This document shows positions 63,866 to 64,000 of a stretch of DNA of 64,000 nucleotides, piece by piece (position 1 is the stretch's first letter; the number at the start of each line of letters is the position of its first letter). The stretch is from assembly GCF_900218015.1 (NCBI RefSeq), contig NZ_UFQQ01000018.1:28331-92330 (forward strand). The letters are read 5' to 3'. The DNA comes from Rhodopseudomonas pentothenatexigens. Lineage in GTDB: Bacteria; Pseudomonadota; Alphaproteobacteria; Rhizobiales; Xanthobacteraceae. The notes below the pieces were generated by a model. That model saw only the letters and a list, made by a program, of their open reading frames with translations, was not told the origin of the DNA and did no database searches. Position numbers and translations under genes: made by a program.

Positions 63866-64000
63866 TCATGCAGCCATACGTTGGGTTGCGATTTCGAGGA
63901 CTTTATCGACGTCGAGGACGACCATGAGCTGTCCGTCGAGGCGGTGGACGCCGTTGGCGAAGGAGGCCATGCGGGGATCGAGGTTGACCGGGTTGGTCTC
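63866..64000 (-). CDS. cheW: Chemotaxis adaptor CheW, C-terminal part (cut by window edge)
   Basis: The last 44 codons of a minus-strand gene read NPVNLDPRMASFANGVHRLDGQLMVVLDVDKVL, which matches the end of CheW-type adaptors that couple receptors to CheA. The gene begins beyond the window. It lies 53 bp upstream of cheR in the same direction, so a chemotaxis operon continues outside. Confidence 0.85.
   Translation of the reverse strand, partial: ETNPVNLDPRMASFANGVHRLDGQLMVVLDVDKVLEIATQRMAA

Overview
This GC-rich window (about two thirds G+C, coding density near 90%) looks like the chromosome of an alphaproteobacterium of the Rhodopseudomonas/Bradyrhizobium group. That is an inference from gene content: a phenylacetyl-CoA pathway segment, several acyl-CoA dehydrogenases, a FixJ-type regulator, Tat- and TonB-type envelope proteins and an Fe-type superoxide dismutase. 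It also carries many dispersed palindromic repeats of the kind common in these genomes. No rRNA, IS element, phage gene or CRISPR array is visible. One tRNA gene, an initiator tRNA-Met, is present.

Layout. 1-5.8 kb: tail of a cytochrome P450, a molybdopterin oxidoreductase, a hydrolase-OsmC fusion, a membrane desaturase and a Tat-exported amidohydrolase. 6.2-8.0 kb: an uncharacterised gene and an MqsR/MqsA toxin-antitoxin pair. 8.1-12.9 kb: a split phenylacetate cluster, paaZ diverging from paaG-paaI-paaK around one shared promoter/operator; the ring-epoxidising paaABCDE genes are not here. 13-20.4 kb: an MFS transporter, alkB coupled to a LysR regulator, a PNPOx-like protein, small conserved genes and a membrane diguanylate cyclase. 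20.8-25.2 kb: a DUF3307 membrane protein, a cyclic-nucleotide-binding membrane protein with a possible indolepyruvate-oxidoreductase-like partner, a crotonase and a nitroreductase.

25.4-37.3 kb is a beta-oxidation island under a TetR regulator. On the minus strand are a short-chain 3-hydroxyacyl-CoA dehydrogenase, an enoyl-CoA hydratase, a feruloyl-CoA-synthase-like ligase and three acyl-CoA dehydrogenases, two of them tandem paralogues. On the plus strand are a thiolase and a second acyl-CoA ligase. Together these supply activation, oxidation, hydration, second oxidation and thiolysis. 37.4-49.8 kb: envelope and housekeeping genes (PRC-barrel, DUF1328, TonB-like, amidase, AidB-like dehydrogenase, TauE, CinA, CrcB, SodB) and two efflux-type transporters sharing a divergent region. 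49.8-57.4 kb: a DUF3095 protein, a possible 44-residue membrane protein, a GNAT toxin remnant beside tRNA-fMet, an aldehyde dehydrogenase/GMC oxidoreductase pair and two divergent SDRs. 57.4-64 kb is a signalling block: a FixJ-type regulator, a hybrid histidine kinase, a REC-EAL phosphodiesterase, a PilZ-like protein, CheR and the tail of CheW.

The least explained signals are non-coding. They are a nested inverted repeat that would hide the ribosome-binding site of the PRC-barrel gene, a four-fold periodic octamer in the leader of the beta-oxidation operon, a dyad across the sodB -10 region, palindromes in three divergent promoter regions, and at least six families of palindromic repeats. No wholly new multi-gene system could be demonstrated.
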